Assembly: GCF_034661175.1 (NCBI RefSeq)
Contig: NZ_CP141058.1
Span: 1,426,001-1,490,000 of the forward strand
DNA length: 64,000 nt
Direction: 5' to 3'
DNA from: Nocardioides renjunii
Lineage (GTDB): Bacteria; Actinomycetota; Actinomycetes; Propionibacteriales; Nocardioidaceae
A program made the position numbers and the translations under genes. Positions 16,164 to 27,845 of this stretch are shown piece after piece (positions within the stretch are counted from its first letter, which is position 1; each line of letters begins with the position of its first letter). The notes under the pieces are model-generated. The model saw only the letters and a list, made by a program, of their open reading frames with translations, was not told the origin of the DNA and ran no database searches.

Positions 16164-17120
16164 ATGACGCAGCAGCCGTTCAGCCGCCCAGGTGCCATCG
16201 ACCTCTCCGGGCTGGGCAAGCCCGCCCCGCAGGCCCCGCAGCCCGCGCCCCGAGGCGCCGCCCCGACCCAGCCCGGTACGCCGACCGGTGGCGGGTCGTC
16301 GTACACCGTGCTCGTCGACGAGCAGAGCTTCCAGGGCCTGCTCGAGCAGTCGATGACGGCGCCGGTCCTCCTGGCGTTCTACTCCCGCACCCGGATGCCG
16401 GAGAGCGGGCAGCTCGCCGACGACCTCGCCACGGTCGTCGAGGAGCACGAGGGCCGCTACCTGCTCGGGCTGGTCGACATCGACGCGGTGCCGCAGATCG
16501 CGCAGGCGATGCAGATCCCGTCCATCCCGCTCGTGGTGGCCGTCGTGGACGGCCGGCCCATGCCGCTGCTGCAGGACGCGCTCCCGATCGCCGAGCTGCG
16601 CACGGCCCTGACCCAGGTCGGCCAGCAGCTCACCGCGCAGGGCGTCACCGGCCGGCACCAGCCGCGCTCGGTCGCGGCTCCCGCAGCCGAGGGTGATGAG
16701 GAGGCGGTGGACCCGCGCTACGCGCCCGCCCAGGACGCGCTCGCCGAGGGCGACATCGACCGCGCGGTCGCGGAGTACCAGAAGCTCGTGGACGCCAACC
16801 CGGCCGACGTCGAGGCGGCCGGCGGCCTCGCGATCGCCAAGGTCATGCAGCGCACCCAGGGCGTCGACCTCGCCCAGGCGCGCTCGGCCGCGGCCGACAA
16901 CCCCGACGACGTCGACGCGCAGACGCTGGTGGCCGACCTCGACATGCTCGGCGGGCACGTCGAGGACGCCTTCACCCGGCTGGTCAACCTCGTCGCCCGC
17001 ACCGCGGACCCCGAGCGGTCGAAGGCGCGCGACCACCTGCTCGGCCTGTTCGCCGCGGTCGGCAACGACGACCCGCGCGTGCTCGCGGGTCGACGCAACC
17101 TGGCCTCAGCGCTCTTCTGA
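16164..17120 (+). CDS. Thioredoxin-fold/TPR co-chaperone (YbbN/CnoX-like), CXXC missing
   Basis: A 318-residue protein: a proline-rich head, a thioredoxin-like domain (residues 50-165; VLVDEQSFQGLLEQSMTAPV, LVDIDAVPQIAQAMQIPSIP) and a C-terminal TPR region (RYAPAQDALAEGDIDRAVAE onward). The active-site cysteines are absent: the WCGPC position reads YSRTRMPESGQ. This is the architecture of YbbN/CnoX, a holdase that protects proteins from oxidation and passes them to chaperonins. A TAGACT box ends seven bases before the ATG (leaderless). Its 3' end overlaps ppdK by 15 bases. Confidence 0.87.
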   Translation: MTQQPFSRPGAIDLSGLGKPAPQAPQPAPRGAAPTQPGTPTGGGSSYTVLVDEQSFQGLLEQSMTAPVLLAFYSRTRMPESGQLADDLATVVEEHEGRYLLGLVDIDAVPQIAQAMQIPSIPLVVAVVDGRPMPLLQDALPIAELRTALTQVGQQLTAQGVTGRHQPRSVAAPAAEGDEEAVDPRYAPAQDALAEGDIDRAVAEYQKLVDANPADVEAAGGLAIAKVMQRTQGVDLAQARSAAADNPDDVDAQTLVADLDMLGGHVEDAFTRLVNLVARTADPERSKARDHLLGLFAAVGNDDPRVLAGRRNLASALF

Positions 17121-19799
17121 GGGCCGCTTCTCGAGGATGGAGCGGCCGGCCTCGAGACGGGCGACCGGCACCCGGAACGGCGAGCACGAGACGTAGTTGA
17201 GCCCGATGCGGTCGAAGAAGTGCACCGACAGCGGGTCACCGCCGTGCTCGCCGCACACGCCGACCTTGAGGTCGGGCCGGGTCTCGCGGCCCTTCGCCGT
17301 TCCCATCTCGACCATGCCGCCGACGCCGCGCTGGTCCAGCGACTCGAACGGCGAGACGTCGAAGATCCCGTGCTCGAAGTAGCGCGAGAAGAACGACGAC
17401 TCGACGTCGTCGCGGGAGAAGCCCCACGCCATCTGGGTGAGGTCGTTGGTGCCGAAGGAGAAGAAGTCGGCGGCCTTGGCGATCCGGTCGGCGAGGAACG
17501 CGGCCCGGGGAAGCTCGATCATCGTGCCGATCGAGATGTCGAGCGCGACGCCCTTGGCCTCCTCGACCTCGGCGATGACCTCCTCGATCTCGTGGCGGAC
17601 GATCTCCAGCTCTCGCACGCTCGCCACCAGCGGCACCATGATCTCCGGGCGCGGCGTGCCGTGGGCGGCCATGCGGTCCGCCGCCGCCTCGGCGATCGCG
17701 CGGGCCTGCATCCGGAACAGGCCGGGGATCTGGATGCCGAGGCGCACGCCGCGCAGGCCCAGCATCGGGTTCTGCTCGTGGAGGCGCCGGACGTGCTTGA
17801 GGAGCGCTGCGTCGTGCTCGTCGACCGTGCCCCGCTCCTCGGCCAGCGCCACCTCGACGCTCAGCTCGGTGAGGTCGGGCAGGAACTCGTGCAGCGGCGG
17901 GTCGAGCAGCCGGATGGTGACCGGCAGGCCGTCCATGGCCTCGAGGATCTCGGTGAAGTCCTGGCGCTGCAGGGGGAGCAGCTCGGTGAGCGCGGCCTCC
18001 ACGCCGGCCTCGTCCTCGGCGACGATGAGCTTCTCGACCAGCTCGCGGCGCTCGCCGAGGAACATGTGCTCGGTGCGGCACAGCCCGATGCCCTGGGCTC
18101 CGAAGCGCCGGGCGCGGGCGGCGTCGTCGGGGGTGTCGGCGTTGGTGCGGATCCGCAGCCGGCGGGCGCCGTCGGCGTGGGCCATGATCCGCGCCACGGC
18201 GTGCGCGAGGTCGTCGTCGAGCTTCTCGCCCTCGAAGTGGCGCACGACGACCGAGTCGGCGACGGGGACGGCGCCGGCGAACACCTCGCCGGTGGTGCCG
18301 TCGATCGAGATGACGTCACCCTCGCTGACGGTCTCTCCGTCGCGGACGGTGAACTGCTTGGCCTTGGTGTCGACGTCGAGGGACTCTGCGCCGCACACGC
18401 ACGTACGCCCCATGCCGCGCGCCACGACGGCCGCGTGCGAGGTCTTGCCGCCGCGGCTGGTGAGGATGCCCTGCGCTGCGACCATGCCGCGCAGGTCGTC
18501 GGGGTTGGTCTCCTTGCGGACGAGGATGACGTCCTCGCCGCGCTCGGCCCACGCGACCGCGGTGTCGGAGTCGAAGACGGCCTTGCCGACGGCGGCGCCG
18601 GGGGAGGCGTTCATGCCCTTCGCGAGCAGCGTGCGCTCGGCCTCGGCGTCGAAGCGGGGGAACATCAGCTGGGCGAGCTGGTCGCCGGTGACCCGCAGCA
18701 CCGCCTCGTCCATCTGGATCAGGCCCTCGTCGACCATGTGGATCGCGATCCGGAACGCGGCCTCGGGCGTGCGCTTGCCGACGCGGGTCTGGAGCATCCA
18801 CAGCTTGCCGCGCTCGACGGTGAACTCGATGTCGCACATGTCGCGGTAGTGGCGCTCGAGCCGCGTCATGATCTCCAGCAGGTCGTCGTGCGACTGCCGG
18901 TCGATCTCAGCCATGTCGGCCAGGGAGACGGTGTTGCGGATCCCGGCCACGACGTCCTCGCCCTGCGCGTTCTGCAGGTAGTCGCCGTACTCGCCCTGCG
19001 CGCCGCTGGCCGGGTCACGGGTGAAGGCGACGCCGGAGCCGGAGTCCATGCCGAAGTTGCCGAAGACCATCGCCTGCACGTTGACCGCCGTGCCGAGGTC
19101 CTCCGGGATCCGCTCCTGGCGGCGGTAGAGCCGGGCGCGGTCGGTGTTCCACGAGTCGAAGACGGCGCGGATGGCGAGGTCCATCTGCTCGCGCGGGTCC
19201 TGGGGGAAGTCGCGGCCCGTGTCCTCGGCGATGATCGCCTTGAAGGCCTCGACCACGCCACGCAGGTCGTCGGCGTCGAGGTCGAGGTCGGACTCGGTGC
19301 CCTTGGCCTTCTTCACCTCGTCGAGCGCGTCGGAGAACCGCTCGCCGTCCACGTGCAGGACGGTGCCGCCGAACATCTGCAGCAGTCGGCGGTAGGAGTC
19401 CAGCGCGAACCGCTCGGACTCGCTGCGGGCCGCCAGGCCGCCGACGGAGACGTCGTTGAGCCCGACGTTGAGCACCGTCTCCATCATCCCGGGCATCGAG
19501 AACTTCGCGCCGGAGCGCACCGAGACCAGCAGCGGGTCCTCCGCGTCGCCGAGCTTCTTGCCCATCGCCTCCTCGAGCGCGGCCAGGTGCTTGCTGACCT
19601 CGTCCGCGAGGCCCTCGGGCTCATCGCCCTCGCCCGTCTCCTTCAGGGCGAGGTAGGCCCGGCAGGTCTCGGTCGAGATCGTGAAGCCCGGCGGCACCGG
19701 GAGGCCGAGGCGCGTCATCTCGGCGAGGTTGGCTCCCTTGCCGCCCAGGAGGTCCTTCTGGTCCTTGCTTCCCTCTGCGAACTCGTAGACCCAGGTCAT
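17106..19799 (-). CDS. ppdK: Pyruvate, phosphate dikinase
   Basis: An 897-residue enzyme interconverting pyruvate + ATP + phosphate with phosphoenolpyruvate + AMP + pyrophosphate. In order it has the N-terminal ATP-grasp domain (DLLGGKGANLAEMTRLGLPV; FGNFGMDSGSGVAFTRDPAS), the phospho-His swivel motif GGKTSHAAVVARGMGR, and the TIM-barrel PEP domain with GLCRTEHMF, GTNDLTQMAWGFSRDD and GVCGEHGGDP. Length is normal. I prefer ATG 19799 (MTWVYEF) over 19808. The enzyme would feed gluconeogenesis and the adjacent glucan genes when growth is on acetyl units, consistent with the ethylmalonyl-CoA module; that is inference. Confidence 0.96.
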   Translation of the reverse strand: MTWVYEFAEGSKDQKDLLGGKGANLAEMTRLGLPVPPGFTISTETCRAYLALKETGEGDEPEGLADEVSKHLAALEEAMGKKLGDAEDPLLVSVRSGAKFSMPGMMETVLNVGLNDVSVGGLAARSESERFALDSYRRLLQMFGGTVLHVDGERFSDALDEVKKAKGTESDLDLDADDLRGVVEAFKAIIAEDTGRDFPQDPREQMDLAIRAVFDSWNTDRARLYRRQERIPEDLGTAVNVQAMVFGNFGMDSGSGVAFTRDPASGAQGEYGDYLQNAQGEDVVAGIRNTVSLADMAEIDRQSHDDLLEIMTRLERHYRDMCDIEFTVERGKLWMLQTRVGKRTPEAAFRIAIHMVDEGLIQMDEAVLRVTGDQLAQLMFPRFDAEAERTLLAKGMNASPGAAVGKAVFDSDTAVAWAERGEDVILVRKETNPDDLRGMVAAQGILTSRGGKTSHAAVVARGMGRTCVCGAESLDVDTKAKQFTVRDGETVSEGDVISIDGTTGEVFAGAVPVADSVVVRHFEGEKLDDDLAHAVARIMAHADGARRLRIRTNADTPDDAARARRFGAQGIGLCRTEHMFLGERRELVEKLIVAEDEAGVEAALTELLPLQRQDFTEILEAMDGLPVTIRLLDPPLHEFLPDLTELSVEVALAEERGTVDEHDAALLKHVRRLHEQNPMLGLRGVRLGIQIPGLFRMQARAIAEAAADRMAAHGTPRPEIMVPLVASVRELEIVRHEIEEVIAEVEEAKGVALDISIGTMIELPRAAFLADRIAKAADFFSFGTNDLTQMAWGFSRDDVESSFFSRYFEHGIFDVSPFESLDQRGVGGMVEMGTAKGRETRPDLKVGVCGEHGGDPLSVHFFDRIGLNYVSCSPFRVPVARLEAGRSILEKRPSEER

Positions 19800-19814
19800 G
19801 CAAGGCATCCTGCC

Positions 19815-20558
19815 TCAGCGACCGGACTCCGTATACGGCTGAGCGCCGGACACGGCCGCGCGGACGCGGCGGGCCGTGAAGTCGGCGGCGAGCTCGTCGA
19901 CCTCGTCGAGGGTGCAGAACCGCACGTCGCGGATCTCGCGCTCCTGCATCACCACGTCCGCGAGGACGGTGGGCTCGTGCGTGCCCCCGTCGAAGACCAG
20001 GCAGACCGCGTCGTCCCAGCCGCCCCACGGGGGCAGCCAGTCGGTGAGCACGAGGTCGCCGGGCTCGATGACGAGGCCGAGCTCCTCCTCGACCTCGCGC
20101 TGCACGGCCAGCCGGGGCGACTCGCCGACCTCCACGACCCCGCCGGGCAGGTCCCAGTCCCGCTTGTAGGTCAGCTGGCACAGCAGGACCCGGCCCTCGG
20201 GATCGCGCGCGAGCATCTGCGAGATGGCGCGCTTGCGGGGCAGGAACGAGTTGAGCAGCGACCGGAACCCCTCCGGCTGGTCCACCGGCTGGTCGTCGCG
20301 CACCCGGGCGTACACGACGCGGTCGGCGACCTCGCCGTCCACGGTGAGCCCGCGGCTCACGCCTTCCTTGAGCAGGCCCGCCCACGTCGCCGCGCGCTGC
20401 GCGCCGCGGTCGTCGAGCGGCACCAGCGCCTCGACGCGGCTGTGCTCGACGAGTGCCGTCGCGACCTCGCGACGCAGCGCGTCGACCGTCGGCTCGCCCT
20501 GCCACTGGATCCGGGCCACGCCCTCGGCCACGGTCGTCACGTCGATCAGGTCACCCAC
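19815..20558 (-). CDS. Nudix hydrolase with N-terminal extension
   Basis: A 247-residue protein with a full Nudix box, GVVEVGESPRLAVQREVEEELG, near residue 135 (catalytic glutamates in REVEEE). The preceding LPRKRAISQMLARDPEGRVL begins the Nudix domain; residues 1-110 form an extra domain (RIQWQGEPTVDALRREVATA) of no clear family. Nudix enzymes cleave nucleoside diphosphates linked to another moiety; the substrate is unknown. A TAGGGT box ends six bases before the GTG start, indicating a leaderless transcript. It lies between glgB and ppdK on the same strand with its own promoter. Confidence 0.87.
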   Translation of the reverse strand: MGDLIDVTTVAEGVARIQWQGEPTVDALRREVATALVEHSRVEALVPLDDRGAQRAATWAGLLKEGVSRGLTVDGEVADRVVYARVRDDQPVDQPEGFRSLLNSFLPRKRAISQMLARDPEGRVLLCQLTYKRDWDLPGGVVEVGESPRLAVQREVEEELGLVIEPGDLVLTDWLPPWGGWDDAVCLVFDGGTHEPTVLADVVMQEREIRDVRFCTLDEVDELAADFTARRVRAAVSGAQPYTESGR

Positions 20559-20616
20559 CCGGCCACCCTAACGAGAGGTGGGTCGGGGGCCGTGTCCCCG
20601 CCTGTCCGTCCGACGA

Positions 20617-22551
20617 TCAGGCGTCCCGGCGGAACCACACCGTGGCGAGCGGCGGCACCACGATGTCGGCGTACGCCGGCTGGCCGAGGTGGTCGCCCGC
20701 GGTGGCGGTGATCGAGCCGAGGTTGCCCACGCCGGAGCCGTGGTAGACCTCCGCGTCGGTGTTGAGGACCTCCGACCACGTGCCCTCCGACGGGAGGCCG
20801 AGGCGGTAGCCCTCGTGCGGGGTGCCGGCGAAGTTGGCCACGCAGACCAGGTCGGGGTGGCCGGGTGCCTTCCGCACGAACGAGAAGACGTTGCGGCCCG
20901 CGTCGTTGGCGTCGATCCACGCGAAGCCGGCGGGGTCGCTGTCGCGGCCCCAGAGGGCCCCGGACGCGGCGTAGGCGGCGTTCATGTCGCGCACCATGGC
21001 GTGGACGCCGGCGTGCTCGGGGTGCTCGAGCAGCCACCAGTCCAGCTCGCGGCTCTCGGCCCACTCGGACTCCTGGCCGAACTCGCAGCCCATGAACAGC
21101 AGCTGCTTGCCGGGGTGGGCCCACATGTAGGCGAGGTAGGCCCGCAGGTTGGCCAGCTGCTTCCAGCGGTCCCCGGGCATCTTGCGCAGCAGCGAGCCCT
21201 TGCCGTGCACGACCTCGTCGTGGCTGATGGGCAGGACGTAGTTCTCCGCGTAGGCGTAGACGAGGGAGAACGTCATCGCGCCGTGGTGGTGGCTGCGGTA
21301 GAGCGGGTCCTTGGCGACGTAGTCGAGCGAGTCGTGCATCCAGCCCATGTTCCACTTGAAGCCGAACCCGAGGCCGCCCTGGCTGGTCGGCCCGGTGACG
21401 CCCGGCCACGCCGTGGACTCCTCGGCGATGGTGACGATGCCGGGCACCCGCTTGTAGACCGTGGCGTTCATCTCCTGCAGGAACTGCACGGCCTCGAGGT
21501 TCTCCCGCCCGCCGTGCTTGTTGGGCGACCACTCGCCGTCCTCGCGGGCGTAGTCGAGGTAGAGCATCGAGGCGACGCCGTCCACGCGGAGGCCGTCGGC
21601 GTGGTACTCCTCGAGCCAGAACACCGCGTTGGCGTAGAGGAAGTTGCGGACCTCGTTGCGCCCGAAGTTGAAGATGTGGGAGCCCCACTCCTTGTGCCAG
21701 CCACGCTGGGGGTTGGGGTCCTCGTAGAGCGGCGTCCCGTCGAAGCGGGCCAGCGCCCACTCGTCGGTGGCGAAGTGGCCGGGCACCCAGTCGAGGATGA
21801 CGCCGACGCCGGCCTGGTGGAGCCGGTCGATGAGGCGCTTGAGCCCGTCGGGGTCGCCGAAGCGCGAGTCCGCGGCGAAGTAGGAGGTGACGTGGTAGCC
21901 CCACGAGCCGCCGAACGGGTGCTGCATCACCGGCATGAGCTCCACGTGCGTGAAGCCGAGGTCGGAGACGTACGGCACCAGCGCGTCGGCGATCTCGTCC
22001 CACGAGTAGAGCTCGCCGGAGTAGTGCTTGCGCCACGAGGCGAGGTGCACCTCGTAGACCGACATGGCCTCCTCGACCGGCTTCTTGCCGCGCCGGGCCT
22101 CGAGCCACGCGTCGTCGCCCCACTCGTGCTCGGAGCGCCACACGATCGACGCCGAGCTCGGCGGCTTCTCGGCGAACTGGGCGAGCGGGTCGGCCCGGTC
22201 GCCCCACTGCCCGTCGGCGCCGCGCAGGCGGTACTTGTACTGCGCGCCCACCCCGACGCCGTCGACGTGGACGTGCCACACGCCCGAGCCGTCGAGCTTC
22301 GTCATGGGGTGCGCCGAGCCGTCCCAGCCGGCCCACTCGCCGGCGACCTGGACCTCGAGCGCGTTGGGGGCCCAGACACGGAACGACGTGCCCACGTCGG
22401 TGACCTGGGCGCCGAGGACGGTCCACAGCTCCTCGTGCCGCCCCTCGCCGATGAGGTGCAGGTCGAGCTCGCCGGGGGCGTGCGCGACGACGTCCTTGCT
22501 GGCGGTCGTCGTCGGGCTCGTCTTCGGGCTCTTCTTCGGGGTCTCGGTCAC
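20617..22551 (-). CDS. glgB: 1,4-alpha-glucan branching enzyme
   Basis: A 644-residue GH13 enzyme that introduces alpha-1,6 branches into linear alpha-1,4 glucan. It has the N-terminal CBM48-like domain (GTSFRVWAPNALEVQVAGEW), the catalytic (beta/alpha)8 barrel with HVELMPV, nucleophile Asp in GLRVDGVASML, acid Glu in IAEESTAWP and the late ISHDEVVHGKGSLL motif. A short Lys/Thr-rich head ([16 protein letters not shown]) precedes it. GTG 22551 overlaps the maltokinase stop as GTGA. It is the last gene of the glgE-treS-mak-glgB operon and supplies the branching step of the GlgE pathway. Confidence 0.96.
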   Translation of the reverse strand: MTETPKKSPKTSPTTTASKDVVAHAPGELDLHLIGEGRHEELWTVLGAQVTDVGTSFRVWAPNALEVQVAGEWAGWDGSAHPMTKLDGSGVWHVHVDGVGVGAQYKYRLRGADGQWGDRADPLAQFAEKPPSSASIVWRSEHEWGDDAWLEARRGKKPVEEAMSVYEVHLASWRKHYSGELYSWDEIADALVPYVSDLGFTHVELMPVMQHPFGGSWGYHVTSYFAADSRFGDPDGLKRLIDRLHQAGVGVILDWVPGHFATDEWALARFDGTPLYEDPNPQRGWHKEWGSHIFNFGRNEVRNFLYANAVFWLEEYHADGLRVDGVASMLYLDYAREDGEWSPNKHGGRENLEAVQFLQEMNATVYKRVPGIVTIAEESTAWPGVTGPTSQGGLGFGFKWNMGWMHDSLDYVAKDPLYRSHHHGAMTFSLVYAYAENYVLPISHDEVVHGKGSLLRKMPGDRWKQLANLRAYLAYMWAHPGKQLLFMGCEFGQESEWAESRELDWWLLEHPEHAGVHAMVRDMNAAYAASGALWGRDSDPAGFAWIDANDAGRNVFSFVRKAPGHPDLVCVANFAGTPHEGYRLGLPSEGTWSEVLNTDAEVYHGSGVGNLGSITATAGDHLGQPAYADIVVPPLATVWFRRDA

Positions 22552-23974
22552 TTGGCTTCTCCCAGCGCTGCCAGCGGGATGGAGATCCATCCCGGTCGGT
22601 TGCGTGCTTCGTAGACGGCCTCGTAGACGACCTTGTCGGCGAGGTAGGCGTCGAGGAGCGTCGACGCCGCAGCGCCCAGCTCCTCGCCGCGCTCCGCGGT
22701 GTAGGCGTCGAGGAAGGCGGCACGGTTGCGTGCCGACCACTCCGCTGCCCGGTAGTCGCGCTGGTCGGCCTCGGCGCCGGGCTCGAGCCCGCCGCCGGTG
22801 AGGGCCACCACGCGCGGGGCGTAGTCGAAGGACCGGATCATCCCGGCGACGTCGCGCCACACCGAGTCGGGCCTGAGCCGCTCGGCGAGCGGCTTGGCGG
22901 GCTCGCCCTCGAAGTCGACGATCTTCCAGCCGCGCGCGGTGCGCAGCGTCTGGCCGAGGTGCAGGTCGCCGTGGACCTGCTGGACCTCGATGGCGTCGAG
23001 CTCGCGGAGGCGGCCGAAGGTCTCGCGCAGCCCGGTCGCGAAGGGCGCGAGGTCGGGTACGACGTCGAGCGCGGCGTCGAGGCGACCCTCCATCGCCGCG
23101 GCCAGGTCACTGACCGCCGCGGCGTCGCGGTGCTCGACCGGGAAGTGCTGCGCGAGGTCGGCGTGCACCTCCGCGAGTGCCGTGCCCAGGCGGGCCGCCT
23201 CACCGGCGAAGTCGCCGCCGACCTCGTCGGCGTGCAGGTCGGCCTCGGCGAACAGGTTGCGGACGCTGGCGAGGGCGAGGTCCCAGCCGTCGCTCGCCGT
23301 GCGCAGGAACTGCTGCAGCATCGCGAGCTGGATGGTGGTGTTGGTCTCCTCGTCGACGAGGTCCAACCAGCCGTAGAGGGAGGCGACGTGGGTGGAGCCG
23401 GCCTCGGTGAGGACCTGGTGGATCGCGATGTCGGGGTTGACGCCGGGCGTGACCTTGCGGAACACCTTCATCAGCGCGTCCTCGCCGAACGCCACCGAGG
23501 AGTTGGACTGCTCGCCGGAGAAGAGCGTCGAGTGGGCCTCGAGGTCGAGGTCGTGCCCGGGCAGGCTGTGGAAGTCGAGCACGCCGCGGGCCGTGCTCGT
23601 CGGGGGAGCGGCGAAGGCGCGCAGCCACAGCGCCATGGCCTGCTTGTCGTGCAGCGCGTCGTAGACGTGGACGTGGCCGAAGTCCGCGTCGTCCCACTCG
23701 CCGACCTGCGCGTGCTCGAGCCGCTCCTGCGGCTCGGAGTAGTAGGCCAGCGGCAGCTGGTAGAGCTCGGTGTCCCCGGCGGACCCGGCGTCGTCGCCCG
23801 CCGCGTCGTCCGACGGGGGCGAGGAGTACGTCACCTCGGCCAGCTCGATGGCGACCCGCAGCCCCTCGGGGGCGTCGGGCAGCTCACCCACGCGGCGCGT
23901 GCCGGTCAGCGACCAGTCGCGTCCCTTGCCGCCGAACCAGCGGGCCTCGGCGATCCAGTCCTGCAGTGCGTCGT

Positions 23975-23978
<4 letters not shown>
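22548..23978 (-). CDS. mak: Maltokinase
   Basis: A 476-residue aminoglycoside-phosphotransferase-fold kinase that phosphorylates maltose to maltose 1-phosphate using ATP. It starts with the typical [18 protein letters not shown] and contains [20 protein letters not shown] (nucleotide-binding strand and Lys), the catalytic [11 protein letters not shown] and metal-binding [15 protein letters not shown], and ends in the helical [10 protein letters not shown] segment. The ATG overlaps the treS stop as ATGA and GGAGG lies just upstream. Its product is the substrate of GlgE encoded two genes upstream in the same operon. Confidence 0.95.
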
Positions 23979-25728
<1,750 letters not shown>

Positions 25729-25732
<4 letters not shown>

Positions 25733-27723
25733 CTGGTCCTCCTGACGGTGATGACGTGGGCAGGTTCGTAGCCCGGGTCGAGCCGGACGTAGTTGTGCTG
25801 GCTCCAGCTCCAGTCCTCGCCGGTGATCTCGTCGTGGGCGACGAACGAGTCGTGCCAGCCCAGGCCGAGCGCGCCCATGTCGAGGTGGATGATCGTCTCG
25901 CGGGTCCCGTGGGGGTCGAGGTTGATGACGCTGATGACCACGTCCTCGCTGCCGTCGGGCAGCGTGTGGCGCTTGCTGAAGACGAGCACCTGCTCGTCCT
26001 CGCTGGAGTGGATGCTGACGTTGCGCAGCAGCTGCAGCGCGGGGTGCTGGCGGCGGATCTCGTTGAGCCGGGTGAGGTAGGGCGCCAGCGTCGTGCCCTC
26101 GGCGTCGTGCCGGGCCCAGTCGCGGATCCGGACCTGGTACTTCTCGGAGTCGAGGTACTCCTCCGACCCGGGCTTCACCGCCACGTGCTCGAACAGCTCG
26201 TAGCCGGCGTAGACGCCCCAGCTCGGCGACCCGGTGGCCGCCAGGGCCGCGCGGACCTTGAACGCGGCGGGACCGCCGTACTGCAGGTAGGCGTGGAGGA
26301 TGTCGGGGGTGTTGACGAAGAAGTTGGGCCGCATCAGGTGGTCGGACTCGTGGGAGACCTCGACGAGGTAGTCCTCGATCTCCCGCTTGCCCGTGCGCCA
26401 CGTGAAGTAGGTGTAGCTCTGGTGGTAGCCGACGGCGCCGAGGCCGTGCATCATCGCCGGCTTGGTGAACGCCTCCGACAGGAACAGGACGTCCGGGTCC
26501 GTGCGCCGCACCTCGGCCAGCAGCCACTCCCAGAACGCGAGCGGCTTGGTGTGGGGGTTGTCGACGCGGAAGATCCGCACGCCGTGGGAGATCCACAGCT
26601 TGACGATCCGCAGCACCTCGCGGCAGATGCCGGCCGGGTCGTTGTCAAAGTTGATCGGGTAGATGTCCTGGTACTTCTTCGGCGGGTTCTCGGCGAAGGC
26701 GATCGTGCCGTCGGCGCGCGTGGTGAAGAACTGTGGGTGGGTGGTCACCCACGGGTGGTCCGGCGCCGCCTGCAGCGCCAGGTCGAGGGCCACCTCGAGG
26801 CCGAGCTCGCCCGCGCGGGCCACGAAGGCGTCGAAGTCCTCGAACGTGCCGAGGTCGGGGTGGATGGCGTCGTGGCCGCCGTCCTTGCTGCCGATGGCCC
26901 ACGGTGAGCCGGGGTCGTCCGGACCGGGGGTGAGGGTGTTGTTGGGGCCCTTGCGGTTGACCTCGCCGATCGGATGGATCGGCGGCAGGTAGAGCACGTC
27001 GAAGCCCATCTCCGCGACGCGGTCCAGCCGCTCGGTCGCGGTGCGGAACGTGCCGGAGGTGACCTTGCCGGTCTTCTCGTCACGGGTGGCGCCCTCGGAG
27101 CGCGGGAAGAACTCGTACCAGCTGCCGAAGAGGGCGCGCACCCGGTCGGCGCGAAACCGGAAGGGACCGCTCACCGACAACAGCTCACGAAGGGGGTGCG
27201 CGAGCAGCACGGCGTCGAGCGCGGGGTCCTGCAGCGCCGCGAGGCGGGCGGCGACGGGGCGCTCCTGGTCGCTGGCCGCAGCGATGCCGCTGGCCACCAG
27301 CGCCTTGTCGGCCTTGTCGAGCTTGTCGGGGCCGGTGCCGGCCGCGACCCGCTCGAGGAGCACCCGCGCCTCGGTGAACATGAGCTCCACGTCGACACCC
27401 GCGGGGATCTTGATCCCGGCGTCGTGCTGCCAGGTGGCGATCGGGTCGGACCACGACTGGACCTCGAAGGTCCACTCGCCCTCGACGTCGGGGGTGACGT
27501 GGGCGACGTACTGGTTGGGCTCCTCGCCGTAGGGCCACATCCGCACGGGGGCCCGGCGCCGGCCTGCCGGGTCGATGGCGACGACCTCCGCGCCGAGCTG
27601 GTCGTGGCCCTCGCGGAACACCGCCGCCCGCACCGGCATCGGTTCGCCCACGGTGGCTTTGGCCGAGAGCCGACCGAGGTCGACGACGGGGGAAACATCC
27701 ATCACGGGTATGCGTCCAACCAT
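25729..27723 (-). CDS. glgE: Alpha-1,4-glucan:maltose-1-phosphate maltosyltransferase
   Basis: A 664-residue GH13_3 enzyme that extends alpha-1,4 glucan with maltosyl units from maltose 1-phosphate. Visible are the N-terminal beta domain with [18 protein letters not shown], the [12 protein letters not shown] motif, [28 protein letters not shown], nucleophile Asp in [20 protein letters not shown], Glu in [13 protein letters not shown] and the dimer region [14 protein letters not shown] 27723 is chosen to match the usual family length. It is the first gene of the glgE-treS-mak-glgB operon and diverges from glgP. In mycobacteria this pathway makes cytosolic and capsular glucan. Confidence 0.96.
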
Positions 27724-27808
27724 GCCCCCACACTTGCGAAGGTGGGTCGGCGACGCAAGCCGAGGGGGGTGCGGTCTCACCCTGTGGGGCGACCCACCTC
27801 CCAACGGG

Positions 27809-27845
27809 TTGGATCGATCCAAGAAATGCCCTAGCGTGCTGGATC
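27809..27845 (+). promoter_or_regulatory. glgP leaderless promoter over a 14-base palindrome
   Basis: TTGGATCGATCCAA (27809-27822) is a perfect palindrome lying between the divergent glgE operon and glgP. Its first six bases (TTGGAT) form a -35-like element 17 bases before TAGCGT (27832-27837), and glgP's GTG begins eight bases after that box. A LacI-type or other dimeric regulator could bind here and control both directions; inference. Confidence 0.55.

Noticed and set aside
17220..20711. A 1163-codon open frame on the plus strand opposite ppdK and the Nudix gene
   Set aside because: It is antisense to clear genes, has Arg/Gly/Val/His-biased composition and no motif; long shadow frames are expected at this GC content. 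The same holds for 881-3568 (plus) and 54889-58599 (minus).
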